A stretch of DNA of 9,188 nt from Methylomarinum sp964474415. GTDB taxonomy: Bacteria; Pseudomonadota; Gammaproteobacteria; Methylococcales; Methylomonadaceae. A program made the position numbers and the translations under genes. Shown here in pieces: positions 1 through 7,122 of this stretch. Location of the stretch: contig CAYYSO010000100.1 of NCBI GenBank assembly GCA_964474415.1, forward strand, positions 1-9,188. The letters are read 5' to 3'. The notes beneath the pieces are model-generated. The model was not told where the DNA came from. It made no database searches and saw only the letters and a program-made list of their open reading frames with translations. Position 1 is the stretch's first letter, and each line of letters starts with the position of its first letter.

Positions 1-18
1 GGTTAGTGTCCAGTTCAT
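1..18 (-). CDS. nuoB: NADH-quinone oxidoreductase subunit B, first six codons only (partial)
   Basis: The nuoA stop codon (TGA) overlaps an ATG in an ATGA arrangement, and this ATG opens a frame that runs off the left edge reading MNWTLT. E. coli NuoB, as I recall it, begins MDYTLT, and nuoB follows nuoA in the standard nuo operon, so position, overlap and residues agree. NuoB is the peripheral-arm subunit that carries the terminal iron-sulfur cluster N2 of complex I. Only 18 bases are visible, so the call rests on the start of the protein and on synteny. Confidence 0.65.
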
Positions 19-440
19 TGGCTTGCCTTATCGTGGATTCTGGAAAGATCAACACCTTGTCTGCGCGTGCGCCAGTCGAGCGCGCCTGTAGCGGCGAGAT
101 AAATCAGCGTAGCCAGTAATATGCTGATGAAAACCAGTGCCTCCATAAAACCCGGCCAGCCCGATTTCTCTAACGCTACCGACCAGGCATAAAGGAATAC
201 ACTCTCCATATCAAAAATAACAAAGAAAATAGCCAGGCGATAAAAGGGCACAGAAAATCGCAGATGAACATCGCCAGTAGGTACGGTGCCCGATTCAAAA
301 GGCTCATCTTTGGCTTTGGTGTGGTGCTTCTGTCCTAAAAAAAAACTTCCACCGAGCATAACTGCAGTAATGACCAGAATCGCCACAAAATAAATGATCA
401 ACGGCGAAAGGCTGACAGCAAAATCGACTTCTGTATTCAT
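15..440 (-). CDS. nuoA: NADH-quinone oxidoreductase subunit A
   Basis: NuoA is a small inner-membrane subunit of respiratory complex I (NADH to quinone, proton pumping), at the junction of the membrane and peripheral arms. The 141-residue protein shows three hydrophobic helices (about 12-35, 66-88 and 99-118). It has the family signature PFESG at 47-51 in the first loop and FFVIFDMES at 72-80, whose Asp77 and Glu79 match the conserved acidic pair of NuoA. The C-terminal GALDW also matches the enterobacterial form. A GTG nine bases upstream (449) is in frame, but it lies inside the likely Shine-Dalgarno sequence AAGGTG, so ATG at 440 is the better start. It overlaps nuoB by ATGA, consistent with the head of a nuo operon. 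The gap to the upstream cytochrome gene is 92 bases with no convincing terminator. Confidence 0.95.
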   Translation of the reverse strand: MNTEVDFAVSLSPLIIYFVAILVITAVMLGGSFFLGQKHHTKAKDEPFESGTVPTGDVHLRFSVPFYRLAIFFVIFDMESVFLYAWSVALEKSGWPGFMEALVFISILLATLIYLAATGALDWRTRRQGVDLSRIHDKASQ

Positions 441-446
441 AGTAAG

Positions 447-452
447 CACCTT
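447..452 (-). promoter_or_regulatory. Shine-Dalgarno of nuoA (decides the start)
   Basis: AAGGTG lies six bases before the ATG at 440. The alternative GTG start at 449 is part of this motif and has no ribosome binding site of its own, so the ATG is preferred. Confidence 0.6.
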
Positions 453-532
453 AAATTATACCCGTGAAAGTATATAAATTAATTAAAAACTGATTTGTGT
501 TTCCTAAATTTCTTTATGCATACTGCTGGGTT

Positions 533-913
533 TTATTCGTTACTAAACTTTTCGCGCATATATTTCAAAACCTTGGTAATGTCTTGGTCCGTTAAATCAG
601 GGTTACCGCCATCAGCCGGCATAGCCATAGGACTTCCCGGGGTTTTTAAGCCTTCTTTAACATGTTTAAGATGTCTGAATAAATCCGCATCCGAATTGGC
701 CCCTCTCTTGAAACCAGCAATCTGGGTCAAATCTGGCACTCCGGCAAAGGCCCCAGTGCCATCGCTACCATGACAGGCTGCACAGTTCGCTTGATAAATC
801 TTCATGCCCTTTACATTTTTAATGACAGGGGTTGATGTGGATTTTAAGGGAGCTGTCTCATATTGAGTGCAGGCGGCCAAAAATAGCAGTGATAAAAAAA
901 ATACCTTGTACAT
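533..913 (-). CDS. Small lipoprotein cytochrome c (class I, single heme)
   Basis: The 126-residue protein is an exported, membrane-anchored electron carrier. Its N-terminus is a lipoprotein signal with the lipobox LAAC, giving Cys15 as the lipidated residue. A flexible stretch follows, then one heme-attachment motif CAACH at 44-48 and a probable axial methionine in MAMP (Met96 or Met98). The final helix ending KVLKYMREKF is typical of the class I cytochrome fold. The start at 913 has AAGGAA eight bases upstream. The gene lies 96 bases downstream of cusA on the same strand and 92 bases before nuoA, so it could belong to either transcript or have its own promoter. Its electron donor and acceptor cannot be read from sequence. 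A role in periplasmic metal redox chemistry is only suggested by the neighbourhood. Confidence 0.88.
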   Translation of the reverse strand: MYKVFFLSLLFLAACTQYETAPLKSTSTPVIKNVKGMKIYQANCAACHGSDGTGAFAGVPDLTQIAGFKRGANSDADLFRHLKHVKEGLKTPGSPMAMPADGGNPDLTDQDITKVLKYMREKFSNE

Positions 914-949
914 TTTGTTTTTCCTTGTATTTCAGTATAGAACATATGA

Positions 950-981
950 GCAACGCCCATGTCAACAGATATAGGCGTTAC
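950..981 (-). repeat. Inverted repeat (hairpin) between cusA and the cytochrome c gene
   Basis: Positions 950-960 and 971-981 pair over 11 bases, counting two G-T wobbles, around a 10-base loop. No T-run follows on either strand, so it is not a standard intrinsic terminator. It could mark the 3' end of the cus mRNA, stabilise a processed transcript, or be an operator for the cytochrome gene. A perfect TTGACA lies across the loop and second arm on the minus strand, but the nearest TATACT is 20 bases away, longer than the usual spacer. Confidence 0.5.
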
Positions 982-1009
982 CTGATTGTCATAAAAAGAG
1001 TTAAGTCAT

Positions 1010-4000
1010 TTAAACTTTATCAACCTCCCGTCTTTTCTGCCATTCTTGAAATTGTAGTATATAGCTGTAAATTGCCGGTAGTACCAACAGGTTTAATATT
1101 AGTACGGTCAGCATACCGCCCAGCACTGGTGCGGCAATACGATGAGTGACATCAGAACCAGTAGCGGTGCTATACATAATTGGAATTAATCCCGCCATGG
1201 TTGAAACGGCAGTCATAACCACTGGGCGCACTCTCAGTGAGGTCGCCAATTCTGCTGCTTCTAAAATTTCTGCAGAGGTTAACGGTTCTTTACTGGCAGC
1301 ACGGCGCTTGGTAATTTCTATATCGATAAAACTTAGTACCAAGACTCCGATTTCCGCCGCCATTCCGGCCAGGGCGATAAAACCGACATAGACGGCAACC
1401 GATAAGTTGTAATCATTTAAATAAATCAGCCAAATTCCACCAATCACGCCAAAAGGCAGTGCCAGCATAATAATGATTGGCTCATAAAAGTTACGAAAAT
1501 TAAAATACATCAATAAAAAGATAATCAGTAAAGTAGCCGGTACTACGATTTTCAAGCGTTTGGCTGCGCGTTCCATATATTCAAACTGCCCCGACCAGAA
1601 AATAGTATAACCGGCTGGAATATCAACTTGTTCTTCCACAAGCTGCTTGGCTTTAGCGACAAAACCGCCAATATCTGAAGTTTTAATATCAACATAAATC
1701 CAGGCATTGGGACGGGAATCTTCACTTTTAATGGATGGCGGCCCTCGTCTGAGTTCCAGTTTTGCGACCATGGTCAACGGAATCTGTACGCCTGTTGGGG
1801 TTGGAATCAAAACCCGTCGTAGAGTTTGTAAATTGTCACGCAATTCCCGTGGATAACGTAGATTGACCGGGTAACGCTCCAGCCCTTCGACGGTTTCGGT
1901 AATATTCATTCCACCCACGGCGCTTTGAATGACATCTTGTACATCTCCCACTGTCAAACCGTAACGCGCAGCTTGTTCCCTGTCGATATCGAAATCCAGA
2001 TAGTATCCACCTACCGCACGATCGCCAAATGCTGACAGAGTTTCCGGCATCATTTTCATGGTTTGCTCAATATCTTTGGATAGTCGCTGCAAAACATTGA
2101 GATCTTCGCCCGCTACTTTAATTCCTATCGGTGTTTTAATCCCGGTTGACAGCATATCGATACGGGTTTTAATGGGCATGGTCCAGGCATTGGCTACACC
2201 GGGGAAATGAATGGCTTTATCCATTTCGCTTATCAACTGTTGGGTGGTTTTATTGGGATCAGGCCATTTATCCCTGGATTTAAGGCGAATGGTGGTTTCT
2301 GTCATCGATAAAGGCGCGGCATCGGTAGCAGTTTCCGCTCGGCCGACCTTACCAAAGACATGATGAACTTCCGGAAAGGTTTTTAAAATTCTATCAGTTT
2401 GTTGTAATACCTCTTTAGCTTTAGTGATAGAAATACCGGGAAAAGTCGTGGGCATATACAAAAGATCGCCTTCATCCAGTGGCGGCATAAATTCACTGCC
2501 TAATTTTGAATAAGGGTAGTAAGTTGCCGCCAGCAAACCCATCGCCAAAATAATGGTAACAACACGCCATTTCATTGCTAATTTTAATGAAGGTGCATGC
2601 AAAGCATGTAACAGCCGGTTAATCGGGTTTTTATATTCAGAAATGATTTTTCCGCGAATAAAATACCCCATCATTACCGGTACCAGCGTAATTGACAGAA
2701 TAGCTGCCGCTCCCATCGAATAGGTTTTAGTGAATGCCAATGGACTGAATAAACGACCTTCTTGGGCCTGCATGGTGAAGATAGGCAAAAAGGATACGGT
2801 AATCACTAATAATGAAAAAAACAATGCCGGCCCGACCTCAATAGAGGAATCCCTGATTGCCTGCCAACGTTCGTTTATAGTTAACTCCGAGCCTTTGTCT
2901 TCTGCTGCATTAGCAAGATGTTTGTGGGCGTTTTCTACCATGACGATTGAACCATCAGCCATGGCGCCGATGGCAATGGCAATACCACCTAAAGACATGA
3001 TATTGGCATTCAGTCCTTGGAACTTCATCACAATAAAAGCCATTAAAACCCCTAAGGGTAAGACGAGAATCGCTACAAGGGCAGATCGCACATGTAACAA
3101 AAACATCATAATGACCAGACTGACAATGGTTAATTCTTCTATCAAGGATCCAGTTAGACTGTCTACAGCGCGTTCAATCAAATCTCCACGATCATAAGTG
3201 GTGACAATTTCGACGCCTTCAGGCAAACCTTTTTTGAGTTCTTCCAGTTTTTTTCGTACTCCTTGAATAGTCGCCAGGGCATTTTCTTCAAATCTCATGA
3301 CCACTATGCCCCCAGCCACTTCGCCTTCACCGTTTAATTCCACCAGGCCGCGACGTAATTCAGGACCCAGTTGAATATGTGCCACATCCTGTAAGCGAAT
3401 GGGTGTTCCGTTTTGGTCTACACCGACTGGAATAGTCTTCAGATCAGCAATCGATTTGATATACCCCAAACCTCTGACCATATATTCAGTCTCGGCCATT
3501 TCTATTAAACGACCACCGACATCATTATTGGATTCCTTGATCGCTTTAATAACTTTGGCGAGCGGAATATGATAGGCCTCCAGTACATTGGGATTGACTT
3601 CAACCTGATATTGTTTGACATAGCCGCCAACAGAAGCTACTTCCGAAACTCCAGGAACGGTTTGTAACGGATACCGCAAATACCAATCCTGCAGAGAGCG
3701 TAATTCAGACAAATCATGTTTTCCGGTTCTATCGACCAGAGCATATTCGTAAACCCAACCCACTCCGGTAGCATCAGGTCCTAAAGAGGGTGTAACCCCG
3801 GCCGGCAAACGACCGCTGACATAATTCAGATATTCTAATACCCGGGAACGCGCCCAGTACATATCGGTGCCATCTTCAAAAATGATATAAACAAAAGACA
3901 ATCCAAAAAATGAATAGCCTCGAACCACTTTTGATTTTGGAACGGCCAGCATTGCTGTGGTCAACGGATAGGTCACCTGATCCTCGACCACTTGCGGAGC

Positions 4001-4168
4001 CTGGCCTGGAAATTCGGTAAAGACGATGACCTGGACATCAGACAAATCCGGAATAGCATCCAGCGGTATATTCTTGTAACTCCATATTCCAGTCATGGTT
4101 ATGATCAATGTCGCTATCAAAACCATAAATCGATCTTTTAAGGAACTGTTGATAATGGCATTAATCAT
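1010..4168 (-). CDS. cusA: CusA-type Cu(I)/Ag(I) efflux RND transporter, inner-membrane pump
   Basis: This 1052-residue protein is a full-length heavy-metal RND permease, the proton-driven pump of the CusCBA complex. It has TM1 near 14-31, a first periplasmic domain, TM2-6 near 341-503, TM7 near 535-553, a second periplasmic domain and TM8-12 near 870-1042. Compared with E. coli CusA from memory, the three substrate methionines are present: Met572 (MPTTFPG), Met622 (LSMTETT) and Met672 (RIDMLSTG). So are Arg83, Glu566, Asp616, Glu624, Arg669 and Lys678. This supports Cu/Ag rather than Zn/Co/Ni transport. Proton-relay Asp405 and Glu939 are present, but the third relay residue, Lys984 in E. coli, is Val983 here. 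Met271 and Met1009 are Leu271 and Thr1008. The ATG overlaps the cusB stop by eight bases (ATGATTAA) and AGGAG lies nine bases upstream. Confidence 0.95.
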   Translation of the reverse strand: MINAIINSSLKDRFMVLIATLIITMTGIWSYKNIPLDAIPDLSDVQVIVFTEFPGQAPQVVEDQVTYPLTTAMLAVPKSKVVRGYSFFGLSFVYIIFEDGTDMYWARSRVLEYLNYVSGRLPAGVTPSLGPDATGVGWVYEYALVDRTGKHDLSELRSLQDWYLRYPLQTVPGVSEVASVGGYVKQYQVEVNPNVLEAYHIPLAKVIKAIKESNNDVGGRLIEMAETEYMVRGLGYIKSIADLKTIPVGVDQNGTPIRLQDVAHIQLGPELRRGLVELNGEGEVAGGIVVMRFEENALATIQGVRKKLEELKKGLPEGVEIVTTYDRGDLIERAVDSLTGSLIEELTIVSLVIMMFLLHVRSALVAILVLPLGVLMAFIVMKFQGLNANIMSLGGIAIAIGAMADGSIVMVENAHKHLANAAEDKGSELTINERWQAIRDSSIEVGPALFFSLLVITVSFLPIFTMQAQEGRLFSPLAFTKTYSMGAAAILSITLVPVMMGYFIRGKIISEYKNPINRLLHALHAPSLKLAMKWRVVTIILAMGLLAATYYPYSKLGSEFMPPLDEGDLLYMPTTFPGISITKAKEVLQQTDRILKTFPEVHHVFGKVGRAETATDAAPLSMTETTIRLKSRDKWPDPNKTTQQLISEMDKAIHFPGVANAWTMPIKTRIDMLSTGIKTPIGIKVAGEDLNVLQRLSKDIEQTMKMMPETLSAFGDRAVGGYYLDFDIDREQAARYGLTVGDVQDVIQSAVGGMNITETVEGLERYPVNLRYPRELRDNLQTLRRVLIPTPTGVQIPLTMVAKLELRRGPPSIKSEDSRPNAWIYVDIKTSDIGGFVAKAKQLVEEQVDIPAGYTIFWSGQFEYMERAAKRLKIVVPATLLIIFLLMYFNFRNFYEPIIIMLALPFGVIGGIWLIYLNDYNLSVAVYVGFIALAGMAAEIGVLVLSFIDIEITKRRAASKEPLTSAEILEAAELATSLRVRPVVMTAVSTMAGLIPIMYSTATGSDVTHRIAAPVLGGMLTVLILNLLVLPAIYSYILQFQEWQKRREVDKV

Positions 4169-5603
4169 GTTTCATATCTCCTTGTTGCATGTCTTCCATT
4201 TTCTGCTTAGCCGGTTCTTTTGCAGTATTTTTTGGCTCCATCATTTTAGCGGTTGCTTCGCGTAGATTGGATTCTGAATCAATCAGAAATTGTCCGGAAG
4301 TAACCACTTCTTCACCTTCTTTAACGCCTTTCAAGATAGCGATTTTACCATTGGATGACAGCCCTAGTTCAACCGGACGCGGTTCAAACTTGCCGGGTGC
4401 ACGCACCACAAAAACCTGGGCTCGTGTTCCAGAACGAATCAAAGCCTCTGAAGGAATAACAATAGCATTCACTCGTTTTCTGGCATAAATAGACACCTCG
4501 GCAAACATATCGGGTTTTAACAGTAACTCCGGGTTTTCAAAAACCAATCGCACTTTGATGGTGCGGGTTTTAGCTTCGGCATAAGGATAGATATAAGCCA
4601 CATGACCTTTGAAGATTTTCCCGGGAACGCCGACCAATTGCATATCCACGGTATCGCCTTCTCTCACCCAGGGTAATTCATATTCATAAATATCAGCATA
4701 AACCCAGACTGTACTTAAATCAGCAATCATGTAGATTTCCGTTTTGGGCGTTACATATTGTCCTTCGCGTGCGCCGATGTTCATGACAATACCGGCTGCC
4801 GGTGTATGAATGTGCAGATTTTTTTTGATTTTATGGGTACGTTCCAGTTCACGGATTTGATGAGCCGGAACATCCAGCAATTGCAGACGTTCACGGGAGC
4901 TGGCCACTAATTCTTTGGCGCCGCGGCGGATATCTTCAATCGGACTTTTTTCCAGCGCTTTCAAATTATGTAATGCCAGCAGATATTCTTCTTGGGTAGT
5001 CACTAATTGTGGCGAATAAATGCTTAACAAATCAGTATCTTTTTTTACCCATTGACCGGTTTTATCGACATGCAGTCGATCAATCCAGCCTTCAATTTTG
5101 GGATGTAAACGAACCAGTACTTCTTCATTATAGTCAACCCGGCCGACTGCCCGGATTATATGAGACAGGGTGCCTCTAACTGCTTTAGCCGTGCGCACTG
5201 ACATTTCCTGAATGACTGTCCCATCGATGTTGACCGTACCGACAGGTTCATCATTGCTACTATCATCGGCATAAACAGGCACATAATCCATACCCATGGC
5301 ATCCTTAGCCGGTACCGGAGAGGTAACTGAAGGATTCATCGGACTGCGATAAAACAGGATTTTACGTTCTTTGGGTTTGTCTGCCTTGGCATAAACCGGC
5401 ACATAATCCATGCCCATTGAATCTTTGGCCGGCACCGGTGAGGTAACCGATGGATTCATCGGGTTGCGATAAAACAATATTTTTCTTTCGGAAGAACTTG
5501 TGGTGTGCTGTTCGTCGGCTTGTTTAGGATTGGCCAACCAATAACCGCCGGCCAATCCTATAGCAAGCGCCAGCGGGGTAATCATCAATAGGCTCTTATT
5601 CAT
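4161..5603 (-). CDS. cusB: CusB-type periplasmic adaptor with two tandem heavy-metal-binding motifs
   Basis: This 480-residue membrane fusion protein links the inner-membrane pump CusA to the outer-membrane channel CusC. An uncleaved anchor or signal occupies residues 5-25. Two copies of a Met-containing heavy-metal-binding motif (NPMN...DSMGMDYVPVY form) follow at 39-72 and 79-112. Then come the barrel and lipoyl halves (GWIDRLHVDKTGQWVKKG-like region from about 170, and TPAAGIVMNIGAREGQYV near 267-284), which flank an alpha-helical hairpin (about 200-260). The C-terminal beta-barrel and membrane-proximal domains run to about 445. The last 28 residues are Met- and Lys-rich, with Met454, 455, 469, 472 and 477 and His479. 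Usual CusB length is about 400; the excess is mostly the extra motif and tail. It overlaps cusC by eight bases (ATGAATAA), with AAGGAAG in front. Confidence 0.94.
   Translation of the reverse strand: MNKSLLMITPLALAIGLAGGYWLANPKQADEQHTTSSSERKILFYRNPMNPSVTSPVPAKDSMGMDYVPVYAKADKPKERKILFYRSPMNPSVTSPVPAKDAMGMDYVPVYADDSSNDEPVGTVNIDGTVIQEMSVRTAKAVRGTLSHIIRAVGRVDYNEEVLVRLHPKIEGWIDRLHVDKTGQWVKKDTDLLSIYSPQLVTTQEEYLLALHNLKALEKSPIEDIRRGAKELVASSRERLQLLDVPAHQIRELERTHKIKKNLHIHTPAAGIVMNIGAREGQYVTPKTEIYMIADLSTVWVYADIYEYELPWVREGDTVDMQLVGVPGKIFKGHVAYIYPYAEAKTRTIKVRLVFENPELLLKPDMFAEVSIYARKRVNAIVIPSEALIRSGTRAQVFVVRAPGKFEPRPVELGLSSNGKIAILKGVKEGEEVVTSGQFLIDSESNLREATAKMMEPKNTAKEPAKQKMEDMQQGDMKHD
5268..5489 (-). repeat. 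In-frame tandem duplication within cusB (two 102-base units, 120-base period)
   Basis: Codons 39-72 (5388-5489) and 79-112 (5268-5369) encode the same 34-residue metal-binding motif, differing only at Asn47/Ser87 and Ser62/Ala102. The DNA differs at roughly 17 of 102 positions by my hand count, nearly all silent. The duplication is therefore not recent and the protein sequence of both copies has been held constant. Confidence 0.9.
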
Positions 5604-6873
5604 AAATATCTTCCTTGCCGATCATGGCAGTCAGTTGTGCCAACGCCTGGTTAGCTTCAGTTAAAACTTTCCAGTATTGGATTTCATAGTTGTATAAAGT
5701 GATTTGGCTGCGCACCAGGTTGAGGAAATCGACCTTGTCCACCTGATAGCCTGCGAGCATGGATGCCACGGTCTGTCTTGCCTGTGGAATGATGCCGCTT
5801 TTATATAACACCGTCTGGTTTTTAGATTGCCGAAAATCACTGGTGGCTTTTGAAATGTCAGCACGCACCTTATCCCACTCATCCTGTAAGTCATATTTTC
5901 GTTGTATCAATTCACGGCTGCGCTGATCGACAGCTTTGCTTTGTTTGGTGGAAAAATAGAGGGGTACGGTCATACTGAGTTTCATGGTAAGAAAATCCGC
6001 TCTATCCTGGTTGGCCAGGGTATTATCTCGGCCGCCGTAATAAGCGCCGACTTCAAAGTCTGGATAATAATCTTTTTTCGCCAGATCAAGTCGTGATTTT
6101 GCGGCGTTGATTTTTTCACGCTTTGCAGCCAGTAATGCCCGATATTGGTCAGCCTGTTCAAATAATAGGGAATCAGCCAGTAAATCGGGCAATTGTTCGG
6201 TGACCTTTACCGGAATACGGATTTTGTTATCTGCCGGGATATCGAGTAATGCATTTAATTGCGCCTCGGCATTTTCCCGGGCGCCGATAAGCACTAATTC
6301 GGTATCAAACAGTTTTGATAATTCCAGTTGAGCCAATAACACATCCTGTTGCAAACCTTCGCCGACTTCATATTTGGTTTGCGCGATTTCAACAAATTGA
6401 CGTAACAAATCCTGGTTGACATGGATAATTTCAATGGCACGGTCCAGATAATAAAGCGCCCACCAGATTTTTTTGACATCGCGTAATAACAACCAGCGAA
6501 CTTCAGTGACATCATGTGAAGCGGCTTGTGCTTCATAATCGGCAGCCTGTTCGCGCAGAGCCAGTTTACCGGGGAAAGGAATGGCCTGAGAAATACCACC
6601 CTGTAACTGGGTCATATTTTCCTGGCGGGTATCAAAGGTATCGACCGGCAGGTTCACAGAATTAAAACTGATCACCGGATCGGGCAGGGTGCCGACCTGT
6701 GAGGGTATTGCTGCCAGCGCTTCAGAACGGGCCTGAATCGCAGCCAGACTAGGGTTGTCCTTGACAGCGATATCGAGCGCTGCTTGCAGCGTTAACTCAC
6801 TATCATCAGCCTGCACCAAGGCGGATAAAAATTGCAGCACCAGAATCAGCGCTGTTTTGTTGGGTAAATGCAT
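5596..6873 (-). CDS. cusC: CusC-type outer-membrane efflux channel (TolC family)
   Basis: The 425-residue protein is the outer-membrane channel of the metal efflux complex. It has a signal peptide of about 22 residues, with likely cleavage after ALVQA. Two TolC-like repeats follow, each with long alpha-helices that form the periplasmic tunnel: near 27-230 and 235-420. The segments LPDPVISF and GGISQAIPFPGKL are typical of heavy-metal OEP proteins. There is no cysteine at the cleavage site, so unlike E. coli CusC this channel is not lipidated. The start at 6873 has GAGGA about five bases upstream. It is the first gene of the cusCBA unit and shares an 8-base overlap with cusB, leaving no room for cusF. 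The exact symbol is assigned by context, since the family is poorly resolved by sequence alone. Confidence 0.9.
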   Translation of the reverse strand: MHLPNKTALILVLQFLSALVQADDSELTLQAALDIAVKDNPSLAAIQARSEALAAIPSQVGTLPDPVISFNSVNLPVDTFDTRQENMTQLQGGISQAIPFPGKLALREQAADYEAQAASHDVTEVRWLLLRDVKKIWWALYYLDRAIEIIHVNQDLLRQFVEIAQTKYEVGEGLQQDVLLAQLELSKLFDTELVLIGARENAEAQLNALLDIPADNKIRIPVKVTEQLPDLLADSLLFEQADQYRALLAAKREKINAAKSRLDLAKKDYYPDFEVGAYYGGRDNTLANQDRADFLTMKLSMTVPLYFSTKQSKAVDQRSRELIQRKYDLQDEWDKVRADISKATSDFRQSKNQTVLYKSGIIPQARQTVASMLAGYQVDKVDFLNLVRSQITLYNYEIQYWKVLTEANQALAQLTAMIGKEDIYE

Positions 6874-6949
6874 GATTTCCTCATAACATACGAAAATAAA
6901 ATACCGGAATAGCCGGAATATGATTTAGAGAAAGGTATGTACAACAGTG

Positions 6950-6980
6950 ATTATCGGTCAAGTAGATTCTGACCTGTCAT
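6950..6980 (-). promoter_or_regulatory. Candidate cusCBA promoter with a dyad filling a 19-base spacer
   Basis: On the minus strand ATGACA (6975-6980, five of six matches to -35) is separated by 19 bases from GATAAT (6950-6955, five of six matches to -10). The spacer begins GGTCA and ends TGACC, a perfect 5-base inverted repeat that spans it exactly. A 19-base spacer holding a dyad is the layout of MerR-family promoters, but the arms do not match the CueR, ZntR or MerR sites I know. Transcription would start near 6943, about 70 bases before cusC. No other sigma70-type pair in this gap is better. Confidence 0.35.
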
Positions 6981-6997
6981 ATACTTACAGGATATGC

Positions 6998-7019
6998 TGA
7001 ACTTGCGTTTCGTAGTTCA
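6998..7019. repeat. Inverted repeat upstream of cusC (possible operator)
   Basis: TGAACT (6998-7003) and AGTTCA (7014-7019) form a perfect 6-base inverted repeat with a 10-base centre. It sits just upstream of the candidate cusC promoter, where an activator would bind. A further AAATGACAA at 7026-7034 equals half of the E. coli CusR box as I recall it, but the other half is not conserved. Confidence 0.3.
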
Positions 7020-7097
7020 CATCCCAAATGACAAGATTAATCCTTAAAAAACTGAGTTTTTATTACAGCTATAATGGATTTTCTTTATATCGGACAC

Positions 7098-7122
7098 ACT
7101 TATCCTCTGCTAGAGGGTAAGT
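7098..7122 (-). repeat. Hairpin spanning the stop codon of the small secreted-protein gene
   Basis: Positions 7098-7108 and 7112-7122 pair over 11 bases with one wobble around a 3-base loop. On the minus strand the TAG stop is formed at the loop. The stem is stable enough to end or protect a transcript, but no T-run follows, so it is not a textbook intrinsic terminator. Confidence 0.5.

Noticed and set aside
455..460. TATAAT on the minus strand just before nuoA, as a -10 box
   Set aside because: The implied start point near 448 would remove the Shine-Dalgarno sequence, and there is no -35 at the right distance.
495..773. Plus-strand open frame over the cytochrome c gene
   Set aside because: It overlaps a gene with clear motifs on the other strand, lacks a ribosome binding site and has no recognisable domain; it is a shadow.
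2730..3197. Plus-strand open frame of 155 codons inside cusA
   Set aside because: It lies fully antisense to a strongly conserved pump gene, and its low-complexity composition reflects the membrane helices on the other strand.
6294..6599. Minus-strand open frame of 101 codons in another frame of cusC
   Set aside because: It is embedded in a clearly coding TolC-family gene and shows no domain or ribosome binding site.
7047..7061. AAAAACTCAGTTTTT palindrome as a terminator for the small secreted-protein gene
   Set aside because: It is a perfect palindrome followed by Ts on the minus strand, but the stem is almost all A-T with a one-base centre, too weak for an intrinsic terminator.
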